This document shows, piece after piece, positions 25,011 to 33,533 of a DNA stretch of 64,000 nucleotides. The stretch covers positions 62,001-126,000 of the forward strand of contig NZ_JMDW01000013.1 in assembly GCF_000691525.1 (NCBI RefSeq), in the 5' to 3' direction. The notes under the pieces were generated by a model that did not search any database, was not told the DNA's origin, and saw only the letters and a program-made list of their open reading frames with translations. Origin of the DNA: Mycolicibacterium neoaurum ATCC 25795. GTDB taxonomy: Bacteria > Actinomycetota > Actinomycetes > Mycobacteriales > Mycobacteriaceae. Within the stretch, counting starts at the first letter, position 1. Each line of letters starts with the position of its first letter. Both the position numbers and the translations under genes were made by a program.

Positions 25011-25016
25011 TAGGCT
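25011..25016 (+). promoter_or_regulatory. Putative -10 for the Rv2181-type mannosyltransferase gene
   Basis: TAGGCT, 10 nt before the ATG at 25027, which would leave a 3-4 nt leader. Nearly leaderless; no ribosome site. Confidence 0.45.
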
Positions 25017-25026
25017 TGGCGGCGAC

Positions 25027-26328
25027 ATGAGGATTCAGCGGTCGCCCGATGGGGGCAGTGTGCTCGGGCGGACCGGGGTCGGTCGGGCCCTCGGGAGCGT
25101 GTGGGCGTGGCGGCTCTTCCAGCTGGTGACGCTGGCCGCGCTGGGCTGGGTGGGCTGGCGCCTGCTCGGCGAATCCAGCTACCGCATCGATATCGACGTC
25201 TACCGCCTCGGCGGGCGGGCCTGGTTGGACGGTGTGCCGCTCTATGCCGACAGCACCGAATTCCAGACCCAGGCCGGGATCGACCTGCCGTTCACCTACC
25301 CACCGCTGTCGGCCGTCGCGTTCGCCCCGTTCGCCTGGTTGTCCCTGCCGGCGGCGAGCGCCGCCATCACGGTGACCACCATGGTGCTGCTGGTGGTCTC
25401 CACGACGATCGTGCTCACCCGGTTGCGCGTCGGTGACAGCTGGCATCGCCGGGCCTGGCTGGCCGGTGCTCTGGTGGCGCCCGCGGTGGTGTTCGCCGAA
25501 CCGTTACGGGCAAATCTGGAATTCGGCCAGATCAACGTGGTGCTCATGACGCTGGTGATCGCCGATTGCGTACCGCGCCGCACCCCGTGGCCGCGCGGAC
25601 TGCTGCTCGGGCTGGCCATCGCGGTGAAGCTCACGCCCGCGGTTTTCCTGCTGTACTTCCTGCTGCGCCGCGATACCCGCGCGGTGCTGGTGACGACGGC
25701 CTCGGCCGTCGGCGCGACGCTGCTGGGATTCGCGCTGGCCTGGCGGGATTCCTGGGTGTACTGGTTCGAGACGCTGCGCGACACCGACCGCATCGGCTCG
25801 GCGACGCTGAACACCAACCAGAACATCTCCGGGATGCTGGCCCGGTTCGGCGTCGGCGAGGACACCCGGTTCCTGCTGTGGGTCGGATTGTGCTTCGTGG
25901 TGCTGGGCCTGACGGTCTGGGCGACCCACCGCGCGGTACGGGCCGATCCGCACGGTGACAGCGCGGTGCTGGGACTCCTCTGCGTGGCGATGTTCGGCCT
26001 GGCGGTCTCGCCGGTGTCCTGGTCTCACCACTGGGTGTGGGTGTTGCCCACGGTGCTGGTGACTGCCGTCGTCGGCTACCGCACCCGCACCGTCGCGCTG
26101 CTCGTCATCTCGGCGATCGGTGTCGCCTTGACGGTGTGGACCCCGATCACGCTGATGCCTGCACACAACGAGACGTCGGTGTCGCCGTGGTTGCGGGTCG
26201 TTGGGGGGTCCTACCTGTGGTGGGCACTGGCGGTGATCGTGGTGATCGGTGCCGTGACCCCGCGGCTGGCCCGGCGCAGCGATTCGGCCGCCGCACCCGC
26301 CGACGCCGAGATCGCCGCTGCGACCTAG
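25027..26328 (+). CDS. Alpha-(1->2)-mannosyltransferase of LM/LAM (Rv2181 / MptC type)
   Basis: 433-aa polytopic GT87-type GT-C transferase. The first helix is followed by a loop containing RIDIDVYRLGG, the acidic motif of this family. Later come the NLEFGQINV and ISGMLARFG segments and about ten hydrophobic stretches. The M. tuberculosis counterpart Rv2181 adds alpha-1,2-mannose branches to the lipomannan core. I chose ATG 25027; the long open frame upstream is antisense to the membrane protein gene. It converges on the acyltransferase gene with 6 nt between stops. Confidence 0.9.
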   Translation: MRIQRSPDGGSVLGRTGVGRALGSVWAWRLFQLVTLAALGWVGWRLLGESSYRIDIDVYRLGGRAWLDGVPLYADSTEFQTQAGIDLPFTYPPLSAVAFAPFAWLSLPAASAAITVTTMVLLVVSTTIVLTRLRVGDSWHRRAWLAGALVAPAVVFAEPLRANLEFGQINVVLMTLVIADCVPRRTPWPRGLLLGLAIAVKLTPAVFLLYFLLRRDTRAVLVTTASAVGATLLGFALAWRDSWVYWFETLRDTDRIGSATLNTNQNISGMLARFGVGEDTRFLLWVGLCFVVLGLTVWATHRAVRADPHGDSAVLGLLCVAMFGLAVSPVSWSHHWVWVLPTVLVTAVVGYRTRTVALLVISAIGVALTVWTPITLMPAHNETSVSPWLRVVGGSYLWWALAVIVVIGAVTPRLARRSDSAAAPADAEIAAAT

Positions 26329-26334
26329 CGACCG

Positions 26335-27057
26335 CTATCCGGCCTTCGCGGTCACCTCGGGCTTGCGCTGCGCGTCGAGCGACTCTGCCTGCTCTTTGAC
26401 ATCAGCGGCGTACAGGTCGACGTACTCTTGGCCACCGAGCCGCATGAGCTCGTACATCACCTCGTCGATGACGGCCCGCTCGATGAAGCGGTTACCGGCC
26501 AGTCCCTCGAAGCGGCTGAAGTCCATCGGCTTGCCGAACCGGACCTCGACGCGGCCGAAATGCCACATCTTGGATCCGGGCGGGTTGACGACGTTGGTGC
26601 CGACCATCGCCACCGGGATGACGGGGATGCCGCTTTCCAGCGCGACCCTGGCCAGCCCGGTCTTGCCCTTGTAGAGCCGACCGTCCGGGGAGCGGGTGCC
26701 CTCGGGATACATGCCCAGCAGCTTGCCCTCACCGAGGATTCGCTGGGCCGTCGTCAGCGCGGCCTGCGCGGAGTCGGCATCGGTGCGGTCGATGGGGACC
26801 TGGTTGGTCGAGGAGTAGAAGAACTTGGTCAGCTTGCCCTTGAGCCCGGTACCGGTGAAGTACTCGGCCTTTGCCAGGAAGGTGATGCGCCGCTTGACCA
26901 CCAGCGGCAGGTAGAAGCTGTCGGCGACGGCCAGGTGGTTACTGGCCAGGATCACCGCACCGGAGTCCGGAACGTACTCCAGCCCTTGCACTTTGGGACG
27001 CCCCAAAAAGGACAGCAACGGGCCCATCAAGATGTACTTGTAGAACCAGAACCACAT
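26335..27057 (-). CDS. 1-acylglycerol-3-phosphate acyltransferase family protein (Rv2182c type)
   Basis: 240-aa PlsC-family acyltransferase at the membrane face. The catalytic NHLAVAD (N40, H41, D46) and the substrate motif PEGTRS (118-123) are intact. The homologue in M. tuberculosis is Rv2182c, described as an acyltransferase of glycerolipid synthesis (PlsM). The start ATG at 27057 has a perfect AGGAGGG ribosome site. Acyl-chain and position specificity cannot be read from the sequence. Confidence 0.9.
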   Translation of the reverse strand: MWFWFYKYILMGPLLSFLGRPKVQGLEYVPDSGAVILASNHLAVADSFYLPLVVKRRITFLAKAEYFTGTGLKGKLTKFFYSSTNQVPIDRTDADSAQAALTTAQRILGEGKLLGMYPEGTRSPDGRLYKGKTGLARVALESGIPVIPVAMVGTNVVNPPGSKMWHFGRVEVRFGKPMDFSRFEGLAGNRFIERAVIDEVMYELMRLGGQEYVDLYAADVKEQAESLDAQRKPEVTAKAG

Positions 27058-27157
27058 GAGCCCTCCTGCAACGGCGCCCCACCAGGACGGGGCCGGACCG
27101 GACCAACTCTACCCAGCGGAAGTGAGTGCGACCACACAGAGTCGCTGCGCAGCCCGC

Positions 27158-27511
27158 TCAGTCCTCCAGCGTCACCGGGATCTGCTCATAACGTCCGGCC
27201 GACCCGTCTGCCGGCCCCGGCGGCGGTGGGGGCATATCGGTGGGTGGCCCGGTTTCGGCGACCATCGCACGGATCACCGCCAGCAGGGCCACGCTGTGAT
27301 CGGCGATCACCGACAGCAGCGGGTGCTGCTCACCGTTGATCAGCGCGGCCAGCGCGCACACCGGGCACCACACCTGCTGACACGCCCCGGCACCGGCGCC
27401 CTCGGCGGCGGCCCTGGCGGCCAAGATCCGCACCGCGGGATCGAGTTTGTCCAGGATGGCCTGGGCCAACTGGCGCAGTTCGGGCGGGATATCCGAATGG
27501 GTGGGGCTCAT
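27158..27511 (-). CDS. Small conserved protein (Rv2183c type)
   Basis: 117-aa soluble protein of unknown function. An N-terminal amphipathic region is followed by a short Cys-containing segment (CQQVWCPVCALAALI, three cysteines, one CxxC), a histidine-bearing helix and a Pro/Gly-rich tail. The start ATG at 27511 overlaps the stop of the ArsA-like ATPase gene by 4 nt, so the two are co-translated, an arrangement also present in M. tuberculosis (Rv2184c-Rv2183c). It could be an accessory partner of the ATPase; I do not recognise a family. Confidence 0.75.
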   Translation of the reverse strand: MSPTHSDIPPELRQLAQAILDKLDPAVRILAARAAAEGAGAGACQQVWCPVCALAALINGEQHPLLSVIADHSVALLAVIRAMVAETGPPTDMPPPPPGPADGSAGRYEQIPVTLED

Positions 27512-28779
27512 GTCGGCCACACCTCCGGATTGGGTCGAAAACGCACGGTCAGCACGCCGGCCCGCAGATTCGCATCGATCACGATGCAGCGCCGCAACAC
27601 CGATGCCAGCCGCACCCGACGCCGCATACCCCCGGAGCCGATCACAAGGTCGTCGTCGACCCGGCCCAGCCGCAGCGCGCCGGGATCGACCTGCGGCAAC
27701 TCTAACCGCATCCGATAGACGGCCTCCAGGCCGGACCCCGACTCGCGATCGACGACCGGTCGTAGCGGTCCCGGCGGCGCGGAGCCATCACGTCGACGTG
27801 CCGCGTCGAGCAGCTCGCCGAGCGCCTTGGGACCGATCGGCTCACCGGCCAGATGCGGCACCAGCACCAGTGCCACATCGCCGATCGAGCGTTCCAGGTC
27901 GTCGAGCACACCGCGTTGCTCGGCGATGCGCTCGGTGTACCAATCGAAGGCCGGGTGCGCGGGCAGGTTTTGATACTCGTAGGAATCATCTTGCAGCAGA
28001 ACCTGATTCACCAGCAGTTCGGTGACCTTGACACCCATCAACGCCAGCGAGCCCAGCGTTCGGGCCGCCTCGGCGGCGACCACCCGCTCGGCGGTCAGCA
28101 CCAGGTGTGCGCCCACGCGGGCATTGTCGGCGAGCAGCGTCGAGAGCCGTTCGGTCCCCTCGGCGATCCGCTCCACCAGCATCAGCATCGCCGCCGAGCC
28201 CAGGTCCGCCGGCGACAGCGACAGCCTGCGGTGCCGCGGCCAGCTGCGTTCCAGATAGAGGTTGAACGTCGCGGGCAGGGTCAGCATCCGCAACGCGTCA
28301 GCGGTGGAGGCGCAGTCGACCACCACCTCGTCCCAGAGTCCGGAGTCGGCTAGCTCGGCGACCTCGTGCAGACCGAGCACCTCCTGGATCCCCGGGAGCG
28401 CGGAAAGTTCTTCCGGGGCAAGGCTTCCCAGATCCGAGTGCGGGAACCTACCGGCCAGCACACCGGCGATCTCCCGCCAACGCGTCTCGAGCAACGACAG
28501 GGTGTCCAATGCCAGCGCGTCGAGGGATCCGCCCACATCCGTTGGCCCGGCATCCAGATCGGTCAGGACGCGGGTGGGTGTGCGTGAGCCGGTCGGCTCG
28601 ACGGGAACTCCGAGCACATCACCGGTGGAGTGCGCCTGATCGGTGGACACGATCAACACCCGTGCCCCGCTTCGGGCAGCGCGCACCGCGGTGGCCGTGG
28701 CCAACGTCGATTTGCCTACCCCTCCCTTGCCGACGAACAGGCAGATCCGGGCGGGTTCGGCGGTGCCGTCTGCACTCAG
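27508..28779 (-). CDS. ArsA/Get3-like ATPase (Rv2184c type), CTG start
   Basis: Cytoplasmic P-loop ATPase of the ArsA/anion-transporting-ATPase-like type. The deviant Walker A motif GKGGVGKST falls at residues 17-25 only if translation starts at CTG 28779. That CTG overlaps the TGA of the SRPBCC gene (CTGA) and has AGGTGG 7 nt upstream; no ATG, GTG or TTG lies in frame between the P-loop and deep inside the upstream gene. A TTG at 28704 would cut through the P-loop. Switch-like segments VSTDQAHSTGD and VVVDCAS follow. About 423 aa. Role unknown. Confidence 0.82.
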   Translation of the reverse strand: MSADGTAEPARICLFVGKGGVGKSTLATATAVRAARSGARVLIVSTDQAHSTGDVLGVPVEPTGSRTPTRVLTDLDAGPTDVGGSLDALALDTLSLLETRWREIAGVLAGRFPHSDLGSLAPEELSALPGIQEVLGLHEVAELADSGLWDEVVVDCASTADALRMLTLPATFNLYLERSWPRHRRLSLSPADLGSAAMLMLVERIAEGTERLSTLLADNARVGAHLVLTAERVVAAEAARTLGSLALMGVKVTELLVNQVLLQDDSYEYQNLPAHPAFDWYTERIAEQRGVLDDLERSIGDVALVLVPHLAGEPIGPKALGELLDAARRRDGSAPPGPLRPVVDRESGSGLEAVYRMRLELPQVDPGALRLGRVDDDLVIGSGGMRRRVRLASVLRRCIVIDANLRAGVLTVRFRPNPEVWPT

Positions 28780-29219
28780 CTCACTGCCACCTCGACTCGC
28801 TTCTTGAGGTCTTTGAGCGCGGTGTCGGTGAGCCGCCGCTCGGCCTTGCGTTTGAGCAGACCGATCATGGGGATCATCAGGTCCACGGAGAGCTCATAGG
28901 TCACATCGGTGCCAGAACCCTTGGGCGCCAATCGGTATGCACCCTCCAGCGCACGTAACAACGAACTCGACACCAGCGTCCAGGTGACGGATTTGCGATC
29001 GGCGGGCCACTGGTAGGTCAGCACCATGGTGTCCTTGAGCACCGCGGCGTCGAGCACCAGCCGGGCCGTCTTCGGATTGCCGGCGTCGTCGCGCTCGAGC
29101 ACCTCGGCTTCCTTGTACTCGGCCACCCACTCCGGGTAGGAGCCGATATCTGCGATGACGTCCATCACCGTCGAGGGATCGGCCGCGATATGGATGGTCT
29201 GCGCCGTCTTCTCCGCCAC
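28776..29219 (-). CDS. SRPBCC (START-like) family protein (Rv2185c type)
   Basis: 147-aa helix-grip fold protein of the polyketide cyclase/START-like superfamily. It opens with AEKTAQTIHIAADPSTVMDVIADIGSYP..., where the P...V...I...YPEWV pattern is typical, and ends in a long amphipathic helix rich in Lys/Arg. Such proteins bind hydrophobic ligands. GTG start at 29219 with minus-strand TAGATT 7 nt upstream, so leaderless. The stop overlaps the CTG of the ATPase gene, suggesting a functional unit with it. Confidence 0.82.
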   Translation of the reverse strand: MAEKTAQTIHIAADPSTVMDVIADIGSYPEWVAEYKEAEVLERDDAGNPKTARLVLDAAVLKDTMVLTYQWPADRKSVTWTLVSSSLLRALEGAYRLAPKGSGTDVTYELSVDLMIPMIGLLKRKAERRLTDTALKDLKKRVEVAVS

Positions 29220-29226
29220 GACCAGA

Positions 29227-29232
29227 AATCTA
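29227..29232 (-). promoter_or_regulatory. -10 for the leaderless Rv2185c-type gene
   Basis: Minus-strand TAGATT, 7 nt, then GTG 29219. Confidence 0.6.
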
Positions 29233-29243
29233 CCCTCACCCGG

Positions 29244-29651
29244 TCAGGGGTGGCTCACTCCTGAGGCCAGCCGGGACACTCCCACCGGCCGGTCAGCCTC
29301 CAGCCGAGCCTTGACCTCGAAGGACATCTTCTTGCCCGCCACCCGGCGAGCATGGTTGAGCGCAGCGAGATTCATCCGGGCCAGGTCGTGGCCGGTGACA
29401 CCGGTGGGCTCGGCATGCAGGAAGTAGTGCAGCAGAACGCCGTCCATCATGGGCTCCAACCACACCTCCATGGTGCCGGTCAGCGCGCCGGCGACCGTCC
29501 AGCGCTGACCTGCGGGGCCGCGGTCCTCGACCACGGTGAGTGCGAGATCCGGCCACCACCGCCGCCAGCTGGACGCATCGGCGACGGCGCGGCCGACCTC
29601 GGCGGGATCGGCACACACAAAGGTCTCATCGGCGATCTGGACGCTGTTCAT
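29244..29651 (-). CDS. SRPBCC-like conserved protein (Rv2186c type)
   Basis: 135-aa protein, probably also a START/SRPBCC-like fold: ADETFVCADPAEVGRAVADASSW at the start, WWPDLALTV and a beta-rich centre, then a long helix LNHARRVAGKKMSFEVKARLE. The start is ATG 29651 with AGGTGG just upstream; GTG 29657 is a poorer alternative. It stands next to another SRPBCC gene, as Rv2186c and Rv2185c do. No catalytic residues are recognised; lipid or polyketide binding is a guess from the fold. Confidence 0.75.
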   Translation of the reverse strand: MNSVQIADETFVCADPAEVGRAVADASSWRRWWPDLALTVVEDRGPAGQRWTVAGALTGTMEVWLEPMMDGVLLHYFLHAEPTGVTGHDLARMNLAALNHARRVAGKKMSFEVKARLEADRPVGVSRLASGVSHP

Positions 29652-29699
29652 GGCCACCTAGCTTCACATACGCCCTGCCGCAGGTGTGACACAGGCGAC

Positions 29700-29705
29700 T
29701 AGGCT
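29700..29705 (+). promoter_or_regulatory. Putative -10 for fadD15
   Basis: TAGGCT on the plus strand, about 35 nt before the GTG of fadD15; a short leader with a weak AGGACC ribosome site follows. Confidence 0.4.
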
Positions 29706-29739
29706 TACCGGCTAGTAACCACCCATCCCAGGACCCGAG

Positions 29740-31551
29740 GTGCCCAGAATCGTGCGTGAGTTCTCCGTTCCGGCTTCGTTCGAGATCGCCGAATACGACA
29801 GCGTCGTCAGCTCGGTCTACACCCATGAACGCGACGACCCAGACCACGTCATCCTGCAACGACAGGTCGACGGCGCCTGGACCGACGTCACCTGTGCCCA
29901 GGCCGCGCAGCAGATCCGGTCGGTAGCGCTCGGTCTGCTGGCCCACGATGTCGCCCCGGGTGACCGGGTGGCCATCCTGTCTGCCACCCGTTACGAGTGG
30001 GCGATCATCGACTTCGCGATCCTGTCCATCGGCGCGGTCACCGTCCCGATCTATGAGACCTCCTCTCCCGAGCAGATCAAGCACGTGCTGAAGGATTCGG
30101 GTGCGGTGCTGGTGGTCGCCGAGACGGCGGCACACGCCGAGCGCGTGGAGCACCAGGCCGACGAGCTTCCCGGGGTACGCGCGGTGCTGCGCATCGACAA
30201 TCCCGATGCCCCTGCCCTGCAGGTGCTCGCCGAGGCCGGCAAGGATGTCGACCCCGGTCTGCTCGACGCCCGCGTCGCCGCCATCAAATCCAGCGATCCC
30301 GCCACCCTGATCTACACCTCGGGCACCACCGGTCTGCCCAAGGGTTGCCAGCTGACGCATTCCAACCTGCTCTACGAGATTCGCGGCGCCAAGGCCGCCT
30401 TCCCGACGCTGCTGCGCAAGGGCGAGCGCCTGTTGGTGTTCCTACCGCTGGCGCACGTGCTGGCCCGCGCCATCACCATCGGCGCGTTCGCCAACAAGGT
30501 GACCCTCGGCTTCACCAGCGATATCAAGAATCTGGTGCCGATGTTCGGGGTGTTCAAGCCGACGCTGGTGGTGTCGGTCCCGCGGGTGTTCGAGAAGGTC
30601 TACAACACCGCCGAGCAGAACGCGCGCAACGACGGCAAGGGCCGCATCTTCGAGATCGCCGCCGATACCGCCATCGAATACAGCAAGGCCCAGGACAGCA
30701 GCGGCGGCCCCGGATTGCTGCTGCGGCTCAAGCACGCCGTGTTCGACAAGCTGGTCTACGGCAAGCTGCGCGCCGCGCTCGGCGGCAACTGTCATGCCGC
30801 CATCTCCGGCGGGGCACCGCTGGGCGCCCGGCTCGGACACTTCTACCGCGGCGTCGGATTGACCATCTACGAGGGTTACGGCCTCACCGAGAGCAGCGCC
30901 GCCGTCACCGCCAACCAGGTGGGCGACATGTTGGTCGGCTCGGTCGGAAAGCTGTTGCCCGGCAACAGCATGCGCCTTGCCGACGATGACGAGCTGCTGC
31001 TCAAGGGCGGCGTGGTCTTCAGCGGATACTGGAACAACGAGCAGGCCACCGCGGACGCGTTCACCGACGGTTGGTTCCACACCGGTGACCTGGGCGCCAT
31101 CGACGCCAACGGATTCCTGACGATCATCGGCCGCAAGAAGGAGATCATCGTCACCGCGGGCGGCAAGAACGTCGCACCCGCGGTGCTGGAGGACCGGCTG
31201 CGGGCCCACCCGCTGATCAGCCAGGCCATGGCGGTCGGCGATGCCCAGCCGTTCATCGCCGCGCTGATCACCATCGATCCCGAGGCCTTCGAGGGGTGGA
31301 AGGATCGCAATGGCAAGGGCGCATCGGCCACCGTCGCCGACCTGACCGAGGACCCGGACCTGGTCGCCGAGGTGGAGTTGGCCGTCAAGGACGCCAACCA
31401 GGTGGTCTCCAAGGCGGAGGCCATCCGGACCTTCCGCATCCTGCCGGTCGATTTCACCGAGGACACCGGCGAGCTGACGCCCACGCTGAAGGTCAAGCGC
31501 AAGGTGGTCGTCGAGAAGTTCGCCGCACAGATCGCGGCGATCTACAGCTAG
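29740..31551 (+). CDS. fadD15: Long-chain fatty-acid--CoA ligase FadD15
   Basis: Adenylate-forming enzyme that activates long-chain fatty acids to acyl-CoA. It has the AMP-binding P-loop YTSGTTGLPKG (192-202), the EGYGLTE segment, WFHTGDLG and the C-terminal GRKKEIIVTAGGKNV hinge motif that typifies bacterial FadD15-like ligases. 603 aa, normal. GTG start at 29740. Convergent with pimB' with a 6-nt gap. Confidence 0.94.
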   Translation: MPRIVREFSVPASFEIAEYDSVVSSVYTHERDDPDHVILQRQVDGAWTDVTCAQAAQQIRSVALGLLAHDVAPGDRVAILSATRYEWAIIDFAILSIGAVTVPIYETSSPEQIKHVLKDSGAVLVVAETAAHAERVEHQADELPGVRAVLRIDNPDAPALQVLAEAGKDVDPGLLDARVAAIKSSDPATLIYTSGTTGLPKGCQLTHSNLLYEIRGAKAAFPTLLRKGERLLVFLPLAHVLARAITIGAFANKVTLGFTSDIKNLVPMFGVFKPTLVVSVPRVFEKVYNTAEQNARNDGKGRIFEIAADTAIEYSKAQDSSGGPGLLLRLKHAVFDKLVYGKLRAALGGNCHAAISGGAPLGARLGHFYRGVGLTIYEGYGLTESSAAVTANQVGDMLVGSVGKLLPGNSMRLADDDELLLKGGVVFSGYWNNEQATADAFTDGWFHTGDLGAIDANGFLTIIGRKKEIIVTAGGKNVAPAVLEDRLRAHPLISQAMAVGDAQPFIAALITIDPEAFEGWKDRNGKGASATVADLTEDPDLVAEVELAVKDANQVVSKAEAIRTFRILPVDFTEDTGELTPTLKVKRKVVVEKFAAQIAAIYS

Positions 31552-31557
31552 TCGGCG

Positions 31558-32697
31558 TCAGCCGAGGAACCGGGTGAGCCGGGCGCCCTGGGTGTGCCAC
31601 TGCCAGTTGGCCACCACCCACTCGCGCCCGGCCGCACCCATCCGGGCCGCGGTCCGCGGGTCGGCCAGCAGATCGCCGACCGCCGTGGCGATGGCATCCA
31701 CATCGGTGCCGTCGACGACCCAGCCGGTCTCGCCGTCGCGCACCGTCTCGGGCGCGCCCCCGGACCGCCCGGCCACCACCGGCACCCCGCTGGCGGAAGC
31801 CTCGAGGTAGACGATGCCCAACCCCTCGACATCCAGACCGGCGCCGCGGGTACGGCACGGCATGGCGAAGACATCGGCCATCGCATGATGAGCCGCCAGT
31901 TCGCCGGCCGGCACCCCGCCGGTGAACACGACGTCCTCGGTCACACCGGCACGACGCGCCAACTTCTCCAGATCCGCGCGATACGGCCCACCGCCGACGA
32001 TCACCAGTGCCGCGCCAGGAACCCGGCGGCGGATCTGGTCGAATGCTCGGATCAGCATGTCCTGACCCTTGCGCGGCACCAGCCTGGACAGGCACAGCAC
32101 CACGGGCCGATCGCCCAACCCGTACCGGACCCGCAGCTCGGCGCGTGCGACGCTGTCGGGGGCGAACCGCTCGATGTCCACCCCCGGGGACAACCGCTCC
32201 AGACACGCGCGTCGACCGAACGCGGCCGCGAATCGGCCGCGGGTGTAATCGCTGACGTAGGTGATCACATCGGCGTCCTCCCCGATGCGGCGCAGCGCCG
32301 AACGCGCCACCGGGAGCATCGACCACCCCACCTCGTGACCGTGGGTGCTGGCGACGATGCGCCCGGCGCCGGCCCGGCGGGCCAACGGTCCCAGCAGTGC
32401 CAGCGGGGCCGCAGCACCGAACCACACCGTGTCGATGCCATGTTCGTCGATCAGATCGCGCATCCGACCGGCCACCGTCGGCTCGGGCAGCATCAGGGTC
32501 GTAGGGTGGCGCACGATGCGGTATCCGGCGTCGGCCGCCCGCCGGTCGTAGTCGGCGCAGTCCTTCCATGTCGGCGCATACACCGTGAGGTCATGTGTCC
32601 CCGCGTGGAGCAGTTCGCCGACGAACGCCTCCAGGTAGGACTGGATACCGCCGCGGCGCGGCGGAAAGTCGTTGGTCAGCAACAGGACCCGGGTCAT
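31558..32697 (-). CDS. pimB: Alpha-(1->6) mannosyltransferase PimB'
   Basis: GT4-family, GDP-mannose-dependent transferase that adds the second mannose to phosphatidylinositol monomannoside in PIM synthesis at the inner membrane face. The N-terminal MTRVLLLTNDFPPRRGGIQ has the GGIQ acceptor loop. The donor domain has LSRLVPRKGQD, IVGGGPY and the E-x7-E motif in EGLGIVYLEASASG. I start at ATG 32697, which matches the M. tuberculosis N-terminus; the GTG at 32706 is upstream. TAGCGT, containing the stop of the upstream gene, lies exactly 7 nt before this ATG. Confidence 0.94.
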   Translation of the reverse strand: MTRVLLLTNDFPPRRGGIQSYLEAFVGELLHAGTHDLTVYAPTWKDCADYDRRAADAGYRIVRHPTTLMLPEPTVAGRMRDLIDEHGIDTVWFGAAAPLALLGPLARRAGAGRIVASTHGHEVGWSMLPVARSALRRIGEDADVITYVSDYTRGRFAAAFGRRACLERLSPGVDIERFAPDSVARAELRVRYGLGDRPVVLCLSRLVPRKGQDMLIRAFDQIRRRVPGAALVIVGGGPYRADLEKLARRAGVTEDVVFTGGVPAGELAAHHAMADVFAMPCRTRGAGLDVEGLGIVYLEASASGVPVVAGRSGGAPETVRDGETGWVVDGTDVDAIATAVGDLLADPRTAARMGAAGREWVVANWQWHTQGARLTRFLG

Positions 32698-32704
32698 TCG
32701 GCCC

Positions 32705-32710
32705 ACGCTA
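32705..32710 (-). promoter_or_regulatory. -10 for pimB' built on the upstream stop codon
   Basis: Minus-strand TAGCGT, 7 nt, ATG. The TAG is the stop codon of the metallopeptidase gene. A leaderless internal promoter is plausible. Confidence 0.5.
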
Positions 32711-33529
32711 TCGGGTCATCCAGGCACGCCATTGCGCCACCACCTCGTCCAGACCGGCGCCCAGGGTCTCCCGCACGGCGGTCGCTGCGTCGGGATGCCC
32801 GGCCCCGCAGGCCCGCAGGTAGAGCGCTTTGAGCGCCGAGATGCCGTACCGCTCAGCGACGAACCGGCTGAACCACCAGGCCCGGTCATAGGCGTCCGAG
32901 CGCGCCGGTCCGGCGGTCTGCAGGTCGGCATCCGTGGGCAGCTGTGCCAGTTGCGCGCCATCCGGCGGTGGCGGTTGAGCCGGGCGACCGACGTAGTCGG
33001 CCACCCCTTCGGTCAACCACAGCGGAGCGCTGGCGACCGTCTGCGCACGCGCCGCGTAATGGAACAGCTCGTGGCGGACCACGATGCGCAGCGCGGTGGC
33101 ACCCATAGTGGCGGCGCCGGGAGCGAACACCATGCCCTCGGCGGTGGTGGCGGCCGCGATATCGGGGCTCCCGTGGGCCAGCACCCGGAACTGCTCGTCC
33201 GATTCGGTCACCACGACCACGATCTCGCGGGGCCAGTCCGGCCCCCAGAATGCGGTGACGGCATCCACCGCGCCGGGCAGCTCCGCGGCGATCCGGTCGA
33301 TCAGCGGCCGACTGCGCGTACCGCCGAGCCCCCGTAGCGCGCCGGTGCGGTCGCCGGGCAACGCGATCGACGTGGTGGTGGCTGTCGCTGCCGACGTGGT
33401 CGAGACACCGGCATCAGAACCGTCCGATGGCGGCGGCGACGCGGTGTGGCACGCAGTGAGCAGCACCGCGGTGGCCATGGCGACCAGGGCGACGATGGCG
33501 GCGGGTGTGCCGCGACGGGCGACCTTCAG
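32708..33529 (-). CDS. Lipoprotein zinc metallopeptidase (Rv2189c position), probable CTG start
   Basis: If translation starts at CTG 33529, the N-terminus is a textbook lipoprotein signal: KVARRG, a hydrophobic core and lipobox LTAC with Cys27. A Ser/Thr/Ala-rich spacer follows, then a gluzincin-type domain with HELFH (153-157) and EGVADYVG (Glu174), i.e. the HExxH...E zinc site of MA-clan peptidases. About 273 aa. ATG 33610 inside ripC would give a 54-residue pre-sequence; no other standard start precedes the hydrophobic core. It directly follows ripC, so an envelope role is likely. Substrate unknown. Confidence 0.75.
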   Translation of the reverse strand: MKVARRGTPAAIVALVAMATAVLLTACHTASPPPSDGSDAGVSTTSAATATTTSIALPGDRTGALRGLGGTRSRPLIDRIAAELPGAVDAVTAFWGPDWPREIVVVVTESDEQFRVLAHGSPDIAAATTAEGMVFAPGAATMGATALRIVVRHELFHYAARAQTVASAPLWLTEGVADYVGRPAQPPPPDGAQLAQLPTDADLQTAGPARSDAYDRAWWFSRFVAERYGISALKALYLRACGAGHPDAATAVRETLGAGLDEVVAQWRAWMTR

Positions 33530-33533
33530 CTGG

